This document shows, piece by piece, positions 6,577-7,979 of a stretch of 7,979 bases of DNA. The stretch spans positions 1-7,979 of the forward strand of contig CALXSW010000152.1 of assembly GCA_944391255.1 (NCBI GenBank), read 5' to 3'. The notes below the pieces were generated by a model. It did no database searches, was not told the origin of the DNA, and worked only from the letters and a program-made list of their open reading frames with translations. The position numbers were made by a program, and so were the translations under genes. Numbering within the stretch: the stretch's first letter is position 1; every line of letters begins with the position of its first letter. This DNA is from an uncultured Clostridia bacterium (GTDB taxonomy: Bacteria; Bacillota; Clostridia; UBA1381).

Positions 6577-7173
6577 TACAGAGTTAAGGAAGCTATAATA
6601 GTAGAGGGGAATTATGACAAGATAAAGCTGTCAGGCTTTATAGACGGTGTGATCATGACAACGCATGGTTTTGCTGTGTATCGTAATGATGATTTTATAA
6701 AAACAATGCAGCGGCTCGCTGATGAAACGGGGATAGTTATACTTACAGACTCAGATTCTGCGGGACTTAGAATAAGAAATTATATTAAGCAGAAGATAGA
6801 TGACAGCAAGGTCAAGCACGCGTATGTTCCTGATATAAAAGGCGTGGAGAAGCGCAAGAGCAAAGCGTCGGCAGAGGGACTGCTCGGCGTAGAGGGAATG
6901 AGCGAGGAAGTTATAATAAAAGCTTTAAAAGACGCGGGCTGCACGATAAATGATAAAGCGCCAAAATGCGGCGAAGGCGATGCTATAACAAAGGCGGATC
7001 TTTATGAGCTTGGACTTTCGGGCGGCGCAAATTCAAGGTCGCTGAGGGAATATTTATCAAGAGAGATCGGCGTTCCGGCTAAGCTTTCATCAAATATGCT
7101 CCTTGATGTTCTAAACAGGATCACAACAAAAGAGGAAATAATTGAGATTTTAAGAAAAAAAGATGATGTGTAA
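6574..7173 (+). CDS. RNase M5-like TOPRIM protein (probable DUF4093 C-terminus)
   Basis: A 199-residue protein, slightly longer than typical RNase M5 (about 180-190), the enzyme that matures 5S rRNA in Firmicutes. A TOPRIM fold is visible at ~5-90: strand plus catalytic Glu in AIIVEGNYD (Glu11), then the metal-binding DxD in VILTDSDSAG (Asp59, Asp61), then KHAYVPDIKG (81-90). Next comes a basic stretch (VEKRKSKAS) with the RNase M5-like LLGVEGMSEEVIIKAL (103-118). The C-terminal ~70 residues (TKADLYELGLSGGANSRSLR...) match the helical extension found in RNase M5 relatives, from memory DUF4093. The first motif is EGNYDKIK rather than the EGKDD of canonical RNase M5, and the second is DSDSAG rather than DPDxPG, so this may be a paralogue with a different substrate. 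No ksgA, the usual neighbour of true rnmV, is adjacent. Isoleucine is coded by ATA in 15 of 21 cases. Confidence 0.8.
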   Translation: MYRVKEAIIVEGNYDKIKLSGFIDGVIMTTHGFAVYRNDDFIKTMQRLADETGIVILTDSDSAGLRIRNYIKQKIDDSKVKHAYVPDIKGVEKRKSKASAEGLLGVEGMSEEVIIKALKDAGCTINDKAPKCGEGDAITKADLYELGLSGGANSRSLREYLSREIGVPAKLSSNMLLDVLNRITTKEEIIEILRKKDDV

Positions 7174-7192
7174 TTTCTACAATTATTTGATG

Positions 7193-7227
7193 AAAAAATT
7201 ATGTATAAATATATTAAAAAATTATGT
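7193..7227 (+). repeat. 12-bp A/T direct repeat upstream of the lipoprotein promoter
   Basis: AAAAAATTATGT occurs at 7193-7204 and 7216-7227, a 23-bp period, shortly before the -35 box at 7235. With the phased A tracts it may act as an UP element or bend the DNA. It is low complexity and could be chance. No GC-rich hairpin terminator is seen for the preceding gene in 7174-7230. Confidence 0.35.
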
Positions 7228-7234
7228 TTTTTTC

Positions 7235-7263
7235 TTGACGAATTAGTGAAAATGTGATATACT
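7235..7263 (+). promoter_or_regulatory. Sigma-A-type promoter for the substrate-binding lipoprotein
   Basis: TTGACG (7235-7240) and TATACT (7258-7263) are separated by exactly 17 bp, with TG at 7255-7256 making an extended -10. An A/T-rich tract lies immediately upstream. The predicted start near 7270 leaves a leader of about 34 nt, too short for a riboswitch. The ribosome site is GAAGG at 7291-7295, 8 nt before the GTG. Confidence 0.83.
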
Positions 7264-7303
7264 ATTTAATATAATTTGTAAGAACAGAAAGAAGGTAGTT
7301 TTA

Positions 7304-7979
7304 GTGAAAATTAAAAAATTTTCAGCTTTATTAATGGTAGGCGCTCTTGCGGCTACAACACTTTTATCCGGCTGTAACGGCGACACGGTAACAGAGCAGA
7401 GTTCAGAGAACAGCAGCTCGGATAAGACATATAAGATCGGCTTATGTCAGCTTGTTCAGCATGACGCGCTTGATGCGGCAACAGAGGGATTCCAGGACGC
7501 TGTAAAGGCAGAGCTTGGCGATAATGTTGACCTTGATCTGCAGAATGCTGCAAATGAGTCTGCTACATGCGCGACTATTGTAAATCAGTTCGTTGCAAAC
7601 GGCGTTGATCTTATTTTTGCAAATGCGACACCATCACTTCAGGCAGCTGCTGCCGCTACGGACAGTATTCCGATAGTCGGAACATCTATCACAGATTATG
7701 CTACAGCGCTCGATATAGATAACTGGACAGGCACAACAGGTAGAAATATTACAGGTACAGCAGACCTTGCGCCTTTGGCAGAACAGGCTGCAATGTTCAA
7801 GGAGCTTCTTCCGGATGCAAAGAACATAGGACTTTTATACTGCTCAAGCGAGGCTAACTCTAAGTATCAGGTAGATGTGGTCACAACAGAGCTTGAGGCA
7901 CTTGGTTATACATGCACACCATATGCTTTTGATGATTCAAATGACGTAGCGGCTGTTACAACAACAGCGTGCTCGGAAA
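7304..7979 (+). CDS. ABC transporter substrate-binding lipoprotein (ABC_sub_bind / COG2984 type), 3' end off window
   Basis: The first 225 codons are open from GTG 7304 to the right edge. The product begins MKIKKFSALL, has a hydrophobic core, and ends its signal with the lipobox LSGC, so Cys24 would be lipidated and anchor the protein outside the membrane. A Ser-rich linker (EQSSENSSSDK) leads into a periplasmic-binding-like fold: YKIGLCQLVQHDALDAATEG, then DLIFANATPSLQAAAAATDSIPIVGTSITDY, then AKNIGLLYCSSEANSKYQ. These are hallmarks of the ABC_sub_bind family, whose members (TrpX-like and others) bind amino acids or related small molecules. The actual ligand cannot be read from the sequence. 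A permease and an ATPase would be expected to the right. Its codon use differs from the upstream genes: ATA is only about 3 of 10 isoleucines. That, with the strong promoter, suggests high expression. Confidence 0.9.
   Translation, partial: MKIKKFSALLMVGALAATTLLSGCNGDTVTEQSSENSSSDKTYKIGLCQLVQHDALDAATEGFQDAVKAELGDNVDLDLQNAANESATCATIVNQFVANGVDLIFANATPSLQAAAAATDSIPIVGTSITDYATALDIDNWTGTTGRNITGTADLAPLAEQAAMFKELLPDAKNIGLLYCSSEANSKYQVDVVTTELEALGYTCTPYAFDDSNDVAAVTTTACSE

Noticed and set aside
7174..7303. Possible riboswitch or leader RNA before the lipoprotein gene
   Set aside because: The predicted transcript leader is only about 34 nt and the region is A/T-rich without a stable fold.
1..7979. Mobile element, phage, defence system or CRISPR array
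   Set aside because: No transposase, integrase, spaced repeats or defence-type domains are seen; gene content and direction are those of conserved chromosomal housekeeping genes.

Overview
The window is a block of housekeeping genes, all on the + strand, from a low-to-moderate GC Gram-positive bacterium. The best fit is the Clostridia (gut Oscillospiraceae/Lachnospiraceae type). The reasons are a PcrA-type helicase with a Tudor-like C-terminus, an RqcH/NFACT protein, an RNase M5-like TOPRIM protein, an amidase with copper-amine-oxidase-like 'stalk' repeats, strong AGGAGG-type ribosome sites, TTG and GTG starts, and heavy use of the isoleucine codon ATA. No mobile element, tRNA, rRNA or CRISPR array is visible.

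Layout. Positions 1-448 hold the 3' end of pcrA, whose start lies off the left edge. rqcH (466-2202) follows at 17 nt. A radical SAM protein resembling PflX/PFL-activating enzymes (2213-3112) follows 10 nt after that, so these three look like one transcription unit. A gap of about 97 bp carries a near-consensus sigma-A promoter (TTGACT, 17 bp, TATTAT, with an extended -10 TG) preceded by two exact 13-bp direct repeats 30 bp apart. It drives ruvA (3210-3803) and ruvB (3816-4823), then a secreted N-acetylmuramoyl-L-alanine amidase (4854-6503, TTG start) only 30 nt downstream. A hairpin with a U-rich tail sits in the 70-nt gap before an RNase M5-like TOPRIM protein (6574-7173). Its U tract runs straight into that gene's Shine-Dalgarno sequence. 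A second near-consensus promoter (TTGACG, 17 bp, TATACT) then drives a lipoprotein substrate-binding protein of the ABC_sub_bind type (from GTG at 7304), cut by the right edge.

How the genes work together. PcrA (helicase, replication-transcription conflict and repair) and RuvAB (Holliday junction branch migration) are DNA maintenance genes. RqcH serves ribosome-associated quality control. The amidase remodels peptidoglycan. The RNase M5-like protein probably acts in RNA maturation or a related nucleic-acid reaction. The lipoprotein starts a separate unit, presumably an ABC importer operon continuing to the right.

I see no convincing new multi-gene system here. The points most worth a second look are the repeat-plus-promoter in front of ruvA, the hairpin/SD junction before the TOPRIM gene, the non-canonical TOPRIM protein itself, and the uncharacterised radical SAM enzyme between rqcH and ruvA.
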